64,000 bases of DNA from Adiantum capillus-veneris (taxonomy: Eukaryota > Streptophyta > Polypodiopsida > Polypodiales > Pteridaceae): positions 97,648,087-97,712,086 of the forward strand of contig CM043966.1 of the NCBI GenBank assembly GCA_014529385.2. Direction: 5' to 3'. The notes beneath the pieces are model-generated. The model made no database searches. It was not told where the DNA came from and saw nothing but the letters and a program-made list of their open reading frames with translations. A program made the translations under genes and the position numbers. Numbering within the stretch: position 1 is the stretch's first letter; each line of letters opens with the position of its first letter. Positions 9,525-20,821 of the stretch are shown piece by piece.

Positions 9525-11377
9525 TAGAGTGATGCTTTATGACTTTCAGATTCAGTCATAGCATTCTCTAAATTTCTCTGCAACTCCGCTTCCCTTTGTT
9601 TGGCTGTCTCAATCTCTACTTCCTTTGCCTTGGACCTTTCTTTTATCTTACTGAGCAGTTCATGCACCATGTGCATGTCTTTTTCATCATCATCTGTCAG
9701 CTCTAAATCTCTTTCCGCCACCACCTCCACTAGCTTTGGCTCTTCTAGTACTTTCGGTTCATCCAGTTTCTCTTCACTTTCTTTTTTACTCTTTGTCTTT
9801 TTCTCCGTCCCTCTCCGTTCATCTTGTTTTTGTAGGGTGATCCCATAAACTGCCTCAAGGGCCTCTTCTTCGGTGTATCCTATCTCTACCAGATCCTCAT
9901 AATCATTTTTCTTTTGCTGAACTGGATCTATCTTCTTTTCTTTGGTCTCGGCTTCTGGCTTTTCCAAAATATCTGTGTCCACCTCTACTGTGGTCTCTTC
10001 CACAACTTGTTCCGTCTTCTTCGGGCTTGGTACATCAGTCATAGAGGGATGTTTGTCCTCAGCTTCCTTGGCTTTCCCCTTGTCGGCTTGCCCATCTTTC
10101 TCTTGAGGCTTAGTAGACTCATCTACTTTCCTTTTTCCCTTGTCATCTTGTTTCAGCTCAGCTTTTAATTGTTGTACCTCCTCTTCAGTGTATGGCTCGA
10201 CAGGTTGCTGCTCCAAAATAGCCTCTGACTCCTCATAAGCTTTAATATATTGATCGTATTGATCAATATGTGGCCTGGCCGAGCTAGTTCCGACTGTAGT
10301 GGGGTCTGGCACCCACTTTTCTTCAAAGTCACCCTTTAGAGCTTTTTTCGCTCTAAACTACTCCACTAATCTTTCCATCCTTGCCGCTTTCTGACTTTTG
10401 GTTTGCTTGGGAGCAACCTTCTTCTTTACTTTCTTCTTAAGTGGCTCGTCCACATCCTCTTCAGGTTCTGAAACTACTTCTAGTTTCCGGCGTGCTCTTG
10501 TGGATGCCCTCTTGGGTACTTCGGGCTGTTCTTCCTCCTCATCGGCTTCTCTATGCCACTCATTCTGGGAGGGAGCCTTTGGCCACTGATCTCTAGCTCC
10601 AATAGCTTCATAAGCTATTCTTGTCAGAATTTCCGCTCCTCCTATGTATTTTGGCTTCTCGTTGTGCATGGCAATTACTTGCTCGTGGATGTGTTGAGCG
10701 TAATTCACCTCTTTTGGCATATTGCTCTTTAATGCCCATGTGATGGTGGTCGCAATGGCATGGGGTGGTGTCGTATACTTTTGCGGTCTTTTACTGCAAA
10801 CATGAAGAAATTGGTTGTACAGTCGGCAAAGGGTTGCCGCTCTTGGGTCCTCCATATCTCCATAGGTCGCATTCTGTTTCTTGGGCCCATAGACCTCTAT
10901 GGCCTCTCTTCTTTCCCTGATCGAGCTCCCTTTGTTGTGCAGCTTCAATGCGTCTGTAATTAGCTGTGGAGTGATCTGTACTTCTACCTTCTCTCCATCC
11001 ATGGCTGTCAATGTGGCTTTTCCATCCTTTTGAATGGATGTTTCCAACTCGTACACTCTTCTTGTATCCACACCTGATGGTCTCGAGGTGAAGAAACTGT
11101 GCAAGTCTGCCCTTTCCAGGTACCTGCTGATGTCTCCTGACCTGCTATAATCTACCAATTCCTGTGGGATCATCGGTACATCCACCGCTTGCCCTTGAGG
11201 ATCTCTGAAAGTCCCCTGGTAGATCTTTATTCCCTCTTTCTCCAATACTGCTTCCTCCACCCAAGTTTTGGTTGGCTTGAGGGTTTCTGCTGGAATGTCA
11301 AAGGGTTCCGCTTCTGCAATAGCATCTTTGATTGTCGGTCTTTTTCTCTTCGTTGCCGATGACTTGGTGGAATCCAT
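9525..11377 (-). pseudogene. Accessory ORF3 of element B, truncated by insertion of element A
   Basis: This copy has the conserved N-terminal domain, the basic KRKRP cluster and a middle domain missing from A (LYNQFLHVCSKRPQKYTT, WALKSNMPKEVNYAQHIHEQ, GGAEILTRIAYEAIGARDQW). A Lys/Glu-rich stretch with KKKVKKKV follows, then a long acidic and probably coiled-coil part (MHMVHELLSKIKERSKAKEV). One in-frame TAG at 10358-10360 splits it; the frame continues unchanged on both sides. After HKASL the reading frame runs into A's LTR, giving a chimeric end. A full-length protein would exceed 617 residues. No family was recognised; the middle part loosely recalls the accessory ORF of Athila-type elements, but I cannot confirm that. 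Confidence 0.7.
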
Positions 11378-14137
11378 GGATCCTGTAACTCCAATTTCAG
11401 AAGTTAGCGTCTTTTTAGTACTGAAAGCCGAAATGAAGCTTTTAACTATCCAAATGACATGAAAAATGAAACATGAGCTATTCCGGGCCTAAGGATGCAA
11501 GGTAGGTGAAAAAATATGCAAAATGGGCTCAAAATCATGCTGGAGACATCATACGCGTATGATGTCTTTTGTGTCAAAATGACTTCATATTGGTTGTGCT
11601 TGTGGCTGATAGTGTATACATGATTATCATATGCTTGGATTTGAGTTTGGATACCATTTGGTCAAGTTTTGGCCAATTTAGTCCAGTTCCGGCTCTTGGC
11701 AAAATTTTGAAAGGGAATTGGATTTTATGATCCAAATTGGATAAAACTTGGTGGTTCACTTTCAAATGGCATGTAGATCACTTCTGTTTGGTGGTTGAAG
11801 CCCTGAGGTGCCAAAATCACATAGTGAGACATCATACGCGTATGATGTCTTTTAGTGTATTTTTGGACCAAATTTCTCTATAAGTTTGGATTTGGCTTTA
11901 GATAGGCTTATTCAGTGGATTTATGAAGTTTGGATAGATTTTGGGCTAAAAATAGCTCCGGAGACATCATACACGTATGATGTCTTTTTCATCAATTTTG
12001 CATGGGATTGGTTCTGTGGACTCCCCATGTACTAGTGAAGGACTGTTCCTACTCAAATCTTGGTTTGGACTTGAGTATGTTGGATTTGGGCCAAAAATAG
12101 GCTTTAGGTGAAGGATTTTTCTCAATTGGGCTAATGGGGTGATCCTCTTGACCAAATGGTTCCAAATTTCATATGTAGCATGTATTAGATATATATAATG
12201 GATGTATGATGACAAATGAGTAGTTTTGGCTCTGTAAGTGCAAATAGACATCATACGCGTATGATGTCTTTTGTGTCAAAATGGTGCTTTTTGGTTCCAG
12301 ATAGCTTGTAGATGTGTTAATCAACAATCCTACAAAGTTTCAATGAGTTTGGAGTTATTTTGACAAAATTAGGACCAAAAATCAATTTTATGGCCTACTT
12401 TGCGTCTTTTTGGTTTTCCTTGGGTTTTCTAACTCCAATTCTCATGATACTTGGTTCATAGGATGTGATTAACATGTGGAATGAGGCTATGCACTCAAAT
12501 GTTGAAATGGATGTGAAATTCATGCTGTGAGACATCATACGCGTATGATGTCTTTTCTTGAAATGTTGGTCTTTTTGTGCAAAGAATGCTTTGTGCTAGT
12601 GCCCTAAGCCCTGCTAACTAGTTTTCAACTTAAAAAGTCATCAGTTTAGCTAAAAAGCCCCCTTATAGGCATTTCAGTCTCCGAAGTCGTCTTTTTGCCT
12701 TGGAGTTGAATTTCTTCAACTTTTCTTCTTGAGAGTTGCATTTCCAGCTCATTGGATATGTTGTGAAGCCATCTATTTGGTTGAACTTGACTTTGGCTCC
12801 CCGTTCTCCATCTTTATCCATTTGGTTGCCCGAAAGCGTCTTTTTCACCATCGGTAAGTGAATCACCTTTCTTTTGGGTTTTGCTTGCAAACAAAGTCAT
12901 CAATAGTTACTTGAAGCTTCCTGTGAAGTTTCATTTCATTCGGTGGTCAATTTCAGCCGTTATGCCAAAATGACGCTTTGTGTGTCTGTCGTCGAATCGG
13001 TTGTTTTGACCCACTTTTGGTGGTCCAAACCTGGAGATACTCCATGGTTGCATTGCCCTCGATGTTGTTAAGCTTCCTGAGAAGTTTTGTGTCGTTTCGA
13101 CAACTTTTTCCTGTTTGCCTCTTGCAGGCTCTGTTGACCTAGGGTTTTTTCAGTCGTTCTTTCTCGAGCTTTGAGTGTTAGAAACCCATCTTCTATACTA
13201 GGGTAACCCACCTATAAGTTCTTGCAAGGTTTGGTTAGGCGGTTGTGCCACTACCTAGCGTTCTACCGCATTCGCCGTCTGCTCTTGTTTCTTGGTTTTG
13301 GTCAGTTTTCGCGACAAAAGTTAATGATAAGAATCAAAAGCTTATGGCAACGAGTCTACCTCTCATGTCTGGTGTCCTCTGAGCTCTCGTAGTAGTCGTA
13401 GAAGGTTGGATGCTCCTGTGTGCTCTTTGCTCTCTCCAAGAAGGTAATAGTGGAAATGAGCTTGAAAGTGATGTGAAAAATACTTAACTTCGGACTTCCC
13501 GGATCACTTGTTACCAAATTTGACATGTGCTCCTATCTCGTCGTGAAATGCACTTTAGGATTTGAAATTTCTCAATTTGGACTCCGTTTGACTTGTTTCT
13601 GAGAAATCTGTCCACTTTGCCAAAATTCTGTCATTTCGGGCTTTCCGCAACTTTTCCCGAATTGTACTCAATTTTTACCATGGGTTGCCCTTGTCATTAG
13701 GATCATCACCATCTATTCTTTTTTTTTTTTGATCTCGTTTCACCTTTTTTTTTATTTTTCTTTTACTTTTATTAAGAAAATCATAAAAAATAAAGAAAAA
13801 TAGCAAATTGAAGCCAAAAAATTCCAAACATACACAATAAATAGCTGGTAACCCTGTGTATATGAATATACACTTATTTGTGATTTCTAAACTTGGATTA
13901 CCACTTTTTTCCACTTTTTAGCTCCAAAAACACTCTTATTTAATGATATTTACACGTCTAGAGACCCAAATTCATCATTTGATCTCTTCTTGTTGCAAAA
14001 CAAGGTATATAAGGGCATAAATATTATCAATATCCGCAATCAAACATAAAAATTGCAAAATCATGTAAGACACTGCCCTTGTAATATAATTTTTGTTTTT
14101 CTTTGTTTTTGTCGCTTGTAGCTGCTTTGTAGCTCCT
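11378..14137 (-). other. Non-coding region between pol and ORF3, element B
   Basis: Collinear with 3996-6790 of A. Apart from the palindrome array (11545-12552) nothing recognisable is seen. A poly-T run near 13720 interrupts the alignment to A. Confidence 0.75.
11545..12552. repeat. Array of five palindromes (element B, 3' region)
   Basis: Copies start at 11545, 11828, 11963, 12247 and 12531, spaced 283, 135, 284 and 284 bp. Four are perfect; the one at 11963 has ACACGT in place of ACGCGT at the centre, a single G-to-A change. Confidence 0.9.
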
Positions 14138-14166
14138 GTATACATGTATACCTCCCCCCCTCCTAG
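14138..14166 (-). other. Internal polypurine tract plus 14-bp palindrome, element B
   Basis: On the minus strand the run containing GAGGGGGGGAG follows the pol stop by about 20 bases and is followed by GTATACATGTATAC, exactly as in A. Confidence 0.65.
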
Positions 14167-14185
14167 TCTGAGTCCTCCCGGACGA

Positions 14186-17100
14186 CTATGAAGTGTCTGT
14201 GGGCGAAGCATTGTAGTTGTTTTGGTCATAAGTTCTCAATGCAATTGTAGAGCGATGATACAACAGTCTTTCCAATAAAGCTGCTCTTTGTTTGATTGAA
14301 GAATTGGTGGTCGGGTTTTGGGTTGGTTTTGGCACTTCGGTAGTAGAATCAGTAGATGGATTCTTCTTTACCTCGTTGTTCTTTTTCACAATCCAAATCT
14401 GTTTCCGCTTCGCTTGTGCTTGCCACAAACTCTTTGCGACCCAAACCTGCTTTGTTCTTTGTGTTGATTTCCTCGCCTTGAAATACCTAGGAGTTTTCGT
14501 GGATTGTACTGAAGGGAGTTCCTGTTTACAAATCCTTGGGATCCAAATTTGCTTGCTATAGCTTTGTGCCGTCATGAACTTCTTTGGAATCCAGATCTGT
14601 TTCACTGTCCTTGATTGTCTGGAATCACTCTGTTGTCTGGTATTGAAGACTCTGTTTTCCACCTCTGTGTTCTCTGGCACAACCTTTTTTGGTCTCCATA
14701 CCAACGTTGACTCCGTTTTTTCCCAAGGTTGAGCCGTTATATTATTGCTTGTCTTCCTTATCCAATGTTGAGAGTTCCTCGTCGAAGAGCAATCCAGTTG
14801 TATAGAAACTTTTGGTTGCCATTGCTTCTTCTTTTTCTCTGGTTGTTGTTTACCTTTGTTCTTGGATTCTTCCTTTGGAGTTGGCTCTGCTCCTTTGGTG
14901 AACTTAACTGATTGACTTTCACCTTTGTATTTGATAAGCACTGATTTAGAACTCCAGTCAATCATTGCATTGTATTGCTTCTGCCATGGTTGTCCTAGCA
15001 ATAATGGATGTTGTGTAGCTTGGTCTTCAACCACGTAAAACATATGAGGATACACATACTGGTTAATCTGTATATGTAAAACTGTGCATCCGACAGTTTT
15101 GATTGAATTCTCAGAGTAACTCTTTAACTCTTGCTTGGCAGTTTGTAATTTAGTGTCATTTGTCAATTGTCTATACAAACTGAGTGAAAGTAGGTTAGTT
15201 TGAGCTCCTGAATCCAATAGTGCTCTGGCTTTGATTTGGTTGGTTCCTACTTTGCATTCAATGATGGGTTCTTCTTTTTCATTATCCATTTCTGTTATAC
15301 TGACTGCGTTTATTCGTATTGCTCCTTCATTGCGCTGTTTCTGACGTAGTAGTCTTCTTTTCTCCATTCCTTCCTTCGCCTCGGCTTGCGCTTCCTCCAC
15401 AATCTTTTTCTTTTTCTGGACACGCAGCTTTTCTTGATGTATTTTGAGAAGCATGTCTTGGGTTAGCGGCAAAAGATACTTTTTCACTCTGCATCCACTA
15501 ATCCACTTGGGCATTTCTTCTCCGTCTAATGTAGCAAGCTTGATGGCTCCACTTGGTGATAGATCTTTAATCACCAGAGGTCCCATCCCTCGCTTTTTAA
15601 GCTTCTTAGTATGCTGTTTCAAAGTGTAAACTAGGACATAGTCCCCAACCTTAAACTCTTTAGTCCGCACATGCTTATCAAAAAATTCCTTTTGTCGCCT
15701 TTTTTGAGTGTAGATAGAAGCTACTGCTTTTAGGCGAAGTTCGTCTAGCTTTTCCAAGTCATCTATTCTATCAGAAAGCTCGTGCCCTGTCCACTCTAGA
15801 TCCTTAGCCACCCTTAAGGTTGAAATCAAGAATTCTATTGGTAAGATAGCATTTAGCCCAAAAACCATGTTATATGGGGTCGTTCCTATTGATGTTTTAT
15901 ATGCTACCCTATATGCCCATAATGTTGAATGCAACTTCTGGTCCCAGCCAGTTCTCGACTCAGATACAATCTTCGTAAGGACCGTGAATATGGTTTTGTT
16001 TGTTGCTTCAGCTTGTCCGTTTGCTTGTGGATGATACGGGGCTGATTTCCTATGGATTACCATGAATTCATCTAGAAGGATCTCTATTACTTCATTTATA
16101 AAATGTGTGCCTCGATCACTCACAATTTCTATTGGCAATCCATATCGTACAAAGACGTATTCATATAGAAATTGTGTCGTGGTCCTGGCATCTGCTTTTT
16201 GAGTTGCCTTTGCTTCGACCCACTTTGTTAGATAGTCTGTAGCCACAACAATGTATTGTGCATGAGTCTTATATGCAGGAGGTGAAATGGGTCCGACATA
16301 ATCAATCCCCCATTTTGCAAAAGCTCTTGCCCCCATCATTGGTCTAAGCGGCATATCATCTCTTTTAAGTGGTACTTTGGTCCGCTGACAGTCATCACAC
16401 TGTTTAACGTATTCCTCAGCGTCCATATGTAATGTTGGCCACCATATTCCTGCGGCTAAGACAAGTTTTGTTGTCTTATCACCTGAGAAATGGCCTCCAC
16501 CTACTCCTCTATGAGCTTGCTCCAGGATTATCACATACCCAGACTCTGATGCGCAAATCCTAAGCTGGTTGTCTTTACCTCTCTTATAGAGTTGATCTCC
16601 TATTAAAGCGTAATCTCTAGCTTCTGTCTCTACAGATTTCTGACAAGCTTTTGACGTTCCTTCTGGGAAAGTTCTATTTGTGAGATATTCAACAATATAC
16701 TGACTCCATTCCGGAGCGATCATTATCTGATATAATGTCGAATACTCTGCTGGCGGTTTTGATGAACATACAATACATACAGTGACATATTCATGTACGC
16801 TTTCTTTTATTCCTAGCCAATAGACTCCCAATTGTAACAAATTCCTATATGTGTTCCTTCTTGAACAATGAAATGCACATTCCTGAACATGTGCTTCGCA
16901 CAGATATATATTATATTCCTCAGGATTGATGCATAGTCGTAAAACATGATCATTTCCCAATTGATACAACCTTCCTGCAACCAATTGAAGATTCTTGGAT
17001 TGCTGAATAGCAATATGTTTCTGGTTGTATTCTCTTCTATCAAACTCTCCTCCATAGGTTAATAGGCTAACGACATTTTGAGACCACTTCGGTATCATTT

Positions 17101-18397
17101 CTATGTTGAACAAGTACGCGTCTGGCATGTCGTCATCTACTCCTATAGGGTCTTCTCCATTCGTCAATCGCGAAAGATGATCAGCTCTAAGATGTGTTTT
17201 TCCTTTCTTTACTACTACCGTGAAGTCGAATTCCAGTAAGATAATGAACCATCTCACTATTCTCCCGGTATTGCATGGTTTATTCACTAGGTAGAGCAAG
17301 GCTTGGTGATCCGTAAAAAACACAAACTTGTTGGCTAGAAGATAATGCCGAAATTTCTTCACAGCATATATCATTCCTAATCCTTCTCGCTCTGTTGTGG
17401 TGTAATTCTTCTCTGCATTGTTGAGCTGTCGACTGGCGTAATAGATAGGAAAATCCATGTTTCCTTCTTCTGGCTGAGCCAGAATGCATCCTATTGCATA
17501 TGCCGAAGCATCTATATGCACATGGAATATCTTCTCCCATTCTGGTGATTTCAAGACTAGAGCAGTAATGAGTGCCTCTTTCAATTTCTTGAATGATTCC
17601 TCACACTCCTCTGTCCATTCAAAGTTCACTATTAGCCTGTAAAGTGGTTGGCCTATTATAGCGTACATGTAAATGAATCGTCTATAATATCCGCAATGTC
17701 CCATAAAGCTCTGTACTTGTTTCGCATTGGTTGGTCTAGGCATATCCACCATAACTTTTATCTTCCCTAAATCCGTGGATATTCCGTTTTGTGAGACAAT
17801 ATGTCCCAGAATTCTACCCTGTCGGACCATAAACACACATTTCTCAGGATTGAGACAAATGCGATATGTCCTACATTTCTCAAATACTTTTCTTAGGTGT
17901 TCTAGATGCTCATCTCTCAGAAGAGAATGTACACATAAGTCATCCATGTATATTTCTAGAAACAACCTTAAGTATTCTTTGAAAGCATGCGTCATCAGCC
18001 TCTGGAAGGTTGCGGGAGCATTGGTTAGACCAAAAGGCATAACCCGATAAGCATAAATTCCCCACTCTGTTGCAAAAGCTGTTTTATGTTGATCTGTCGG
18101 TGCTATGGCTGGCTGGTTATATCCTGAAAAACCATCAAGAAAGGAGTATGCTGTTTTCCCTGATACACGCTCTAGAACATGATCAGTTATCAGCAGGGGA
18201 TAATTGTCCCTGATTGTTGCAGCATTCACTTTCTTTAAGTTGACACACACTCGGAGTTTTCCGTTCTTCTTGGGTACCACCACAATTGTAGATACCCAAT
18301 CGGTGTGTTCAATCTCGTATATGAATTCAGCTTCCATTAGCTTATCTATCTCTTCTTTGATTCGCTTAGCAAACGTATCATTATATGTGTATGGTCT
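14186..18397 (-). pseudogene. Pol of element B: RT, RNase H, integrase, second retropepsin, QIW-motif tail
   Basis: About 1,400 codons open after a TAG at 18398-18400. Domains in order: RT (VVVPKKNGKLRVCV, SFLDGFSGYNQ, catalytic YMDDL near 17945), RNase H (HIDASAYAIGCILAQ near 17500), integrase with the H2C2 zinc region (GGHFSGDKTTK ... CDDCQ, about 16520-16390) and DDE core (KWGIDYVGP, SDRGTHF, NGQAEATNK), and a GPY/F-like segment (GMGPLVIKDL). Then, unusually, a second retropepsin follows: D-S-G at 15206-15214, distal LLGQPW. The tail repeats QIW[IV][PAV]K motifs. It is complete except for the upstream stop, and was probably functional recently. There is no chromodomain. Confidence 0.9.
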
Positions 18398-20818
18398 CTA
18401 TCTGCTAGGCTTTGCATCTTGTTTTAGTGGGATTGTGTGTTGGCATATCGATGGGTCAACTCCCTTTAAGTCCTTATAAGACCATGCAAACACATCCCTG
18501 TACTCTCTGAGAAGACTCAAAAGTCTCCCTTCCTCGCCTGGAGACAAATATGTGGCTATGTACACCGGTCTAGGTGTCTCACCTGGAGCTGCTAAATCAA
18601 CTTTTTTTGCATCCTCCGGTCCGTCATAAGATTCGTTCGCCTTTCTCTCTCGAATAGGTTGGGTTAATACCACCTTCCTATCCTCAATTGTGAATTTCCT
18701 GTAGTGAGAGGGAACATCCATGTTTTCCTTGATTTTGGCGTTTTCGTCCTCTCCACTCTCAATTTCTGTCGTCCAAACTTCTTTCAGAGTTTTCTTGAGC
18801 TCTCTGTACTTGTTTCTACGTTCTAACTTGGACTCCGTGTGTTCTCTGTTGCGCTTGTTCTTTTCTGATTTTTCTGTTTCAGTTTTCGTTTCATTCCTTT
18901 GAACTTGATTTCTTGAGCTTCTTTTGTCTTTTCGTAAGCTCTTTTGATCATTGCCTCTCATTCTTCCAGAAATCTTGTCCTTAACACAATCTTCCGCCTT
19001 TACTAGCATTAGGAATTGATTTTTTCCTCTTATTCTAAGCATCGGATTGGTTCTAACCCCCTTTGTTTTTCTCTTTGCTCTATAGCGTTTCTGGCGTTGT
19101 TTAGTTTGGTTCGGAAAATCATAAAATCTGACATCCGTTATAGTTTCTTCGTTTCCGCTTGAATTGTTCGTTGACTCATTGTCTGCTTCATTTCCCCACT
19201 CTGGATGATCGGGAATGTCGTGAAACACCTCTTCTTCATCTTCCTTTTCCAGTGTATCGTTCTTTTCAGTTTCTTTTTTGAGTGTAGTTCTCAGCATGAA
19301 GTACGGAACCACGTCGTACCCGTCCTTGTCGCGAAATTTTGTTGTGGGACCATCTGGAATTGCACAAACATCAAGGGTTGCTAGAATGTGTGTCCATTCT
19401 AATGGTTCAAGCGTGTCCTCTGGAAAGGGTTCTCCTATATAAGTTTCGTCTTCGATAGCCCTTTCTAAAACATATTCTTCTCGCCTCAGACTTCCACATT
19501 TCGAGGCTCCACACATCCATAACTCCTTGGGCTTACGTAACCAAGCTGGAAATTCGGATCCCGCCAAAGTAGCTGAATCAAACTCCTCTACCGGTGTTCG
19601 GTTCACATCTTTGTAGCTATGGTCTTTCAGATTCACACGTGTAGTGGTTTCCATATTTCTCAGGTATATGTGATCGTAGCCCCAATCTTGGACCATTTTC
19701 AAATGTCTCATGAATGGTCTTCCCAGTATGATATCATAGTTATTCTCCTTGCCAAAATCGACAATAGCAAAAGTATGTTCGTATTCAATGCCGCAAGAAG
19801 TCACTACGACTTTCTCTAATAACCCCATAGGTTTCTCTATGTGTCCATCTGCTAATTGGAGTTTCAACCTAGTCTTCCTTATTGCTGGTTTCTCCCATTT
19901 TTTCCAGATTTCTTTTGTAGCAATGGCTACCCCAGCTCCGCTGTCTAGTATTGCCATCGTGTTCACGCCTTGGAATTCAACTGGTAAGGTTGTATTCCCC
20001 TCTTCACCTTCGCAATACTCTCCGACCTTGTTTAAGGGTACAGGCTTAGCGTTCTTTTGTGGTTTTCTCAGCTCTTGTATACCCTCTTGCAGTCTCGATG
20101 TTGGGTCTTTTATCCCAAATTTCTCCAAGCATTTTCCTACAGTGGTCCACATATGTGGTCTTAGCCTCAAAAGCTCAGCTAGAGTGATAGTGCATGTCAC
20201 TGGTGTTGACAAGATCTCTATCAATCCTTGCGAGTCCATGACTTTTTCTGATGAGATTCTTCGTGAGGGAAGTGCTCTAATCTCGGATTTTGCTTCATAC
20301 TCTCCTAAGTATGAAGGTAAGGTATTCAAGGAATGAGGTTTGCTCTCCATTGTTCTAACAGAGCCCCCATCTCCCCAGTAAGATTGCAGATCCAAGTCCG
20401 CTTGAGATCCTGCCTCAAATTCCACTATGGGAGGATTCTTGATTTCCTTTTCCCAATTTGTCTGATTAGCTTGGCAACTTAGCTCGTTTGCAAAGTTTGC
20501 CTCTCTCACTTGTTTCCGAAATTCATTGTAATCCTCATCTCTTCCGTAAGACTTCTGTATGACTGGATGAAAACTCTCTATCTCCTGATCGGTTGTGTTC
20601 AATACTATGCGGTCATCCTTGTGTGTATTTTCAGGCTTTTGTGCACTAGGAGTCTTTTCAGCTACCCGTGAAATGATAGTCTCTTGCTGAATTGGGTTTT
20701 CCGTTCCACAATTCATTGTTTCTCTTGGTGGTTCTAATAAGGCTTGTGCAGTCTCGATCATTCTCTGGCACATTTCAAGTCTCTGCTTTTCCAATTCCGC
20801 GTTTGGGTATGTCATCCG
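18398..20818 (-). pseudogene. First protease and protease-RT linker of element B
   Basis: This is the same frame as gag upstream and pol downstream, separated only by TAG at 20819-20821 and TAG at 18398-18400. At the first, A has CAG (Gln), so it is a nonsense mutation. The retropepsin triplet D-S-G is at 19937-19945 (context AILDSGAG), with DIILGRPFMR as the distal motif. A long charged linker follows (KKYRAKR-type basic and Glu-rich stretches) and leads to the conserved pre-RT segment EYRDVFAWSYKDLKGVDP. Confidence 0.85.
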
Positions 20819-20821
20819 CCT

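Noticed and set aside
9519-9530. Self-integration (LTR end attacking its own element) as the origin of the A/B inversion
   Set aside because: A and B differ by a 3.5-kb deletion and many substitutions, so they are separate copies; plain nested insertion explains the junction.
20819-20821. Programmed readthrough of TAG between gag and protease in element B
   Set aside because: Element A has CAG at the same codon and reads straight through, so a point mutation is simpler.
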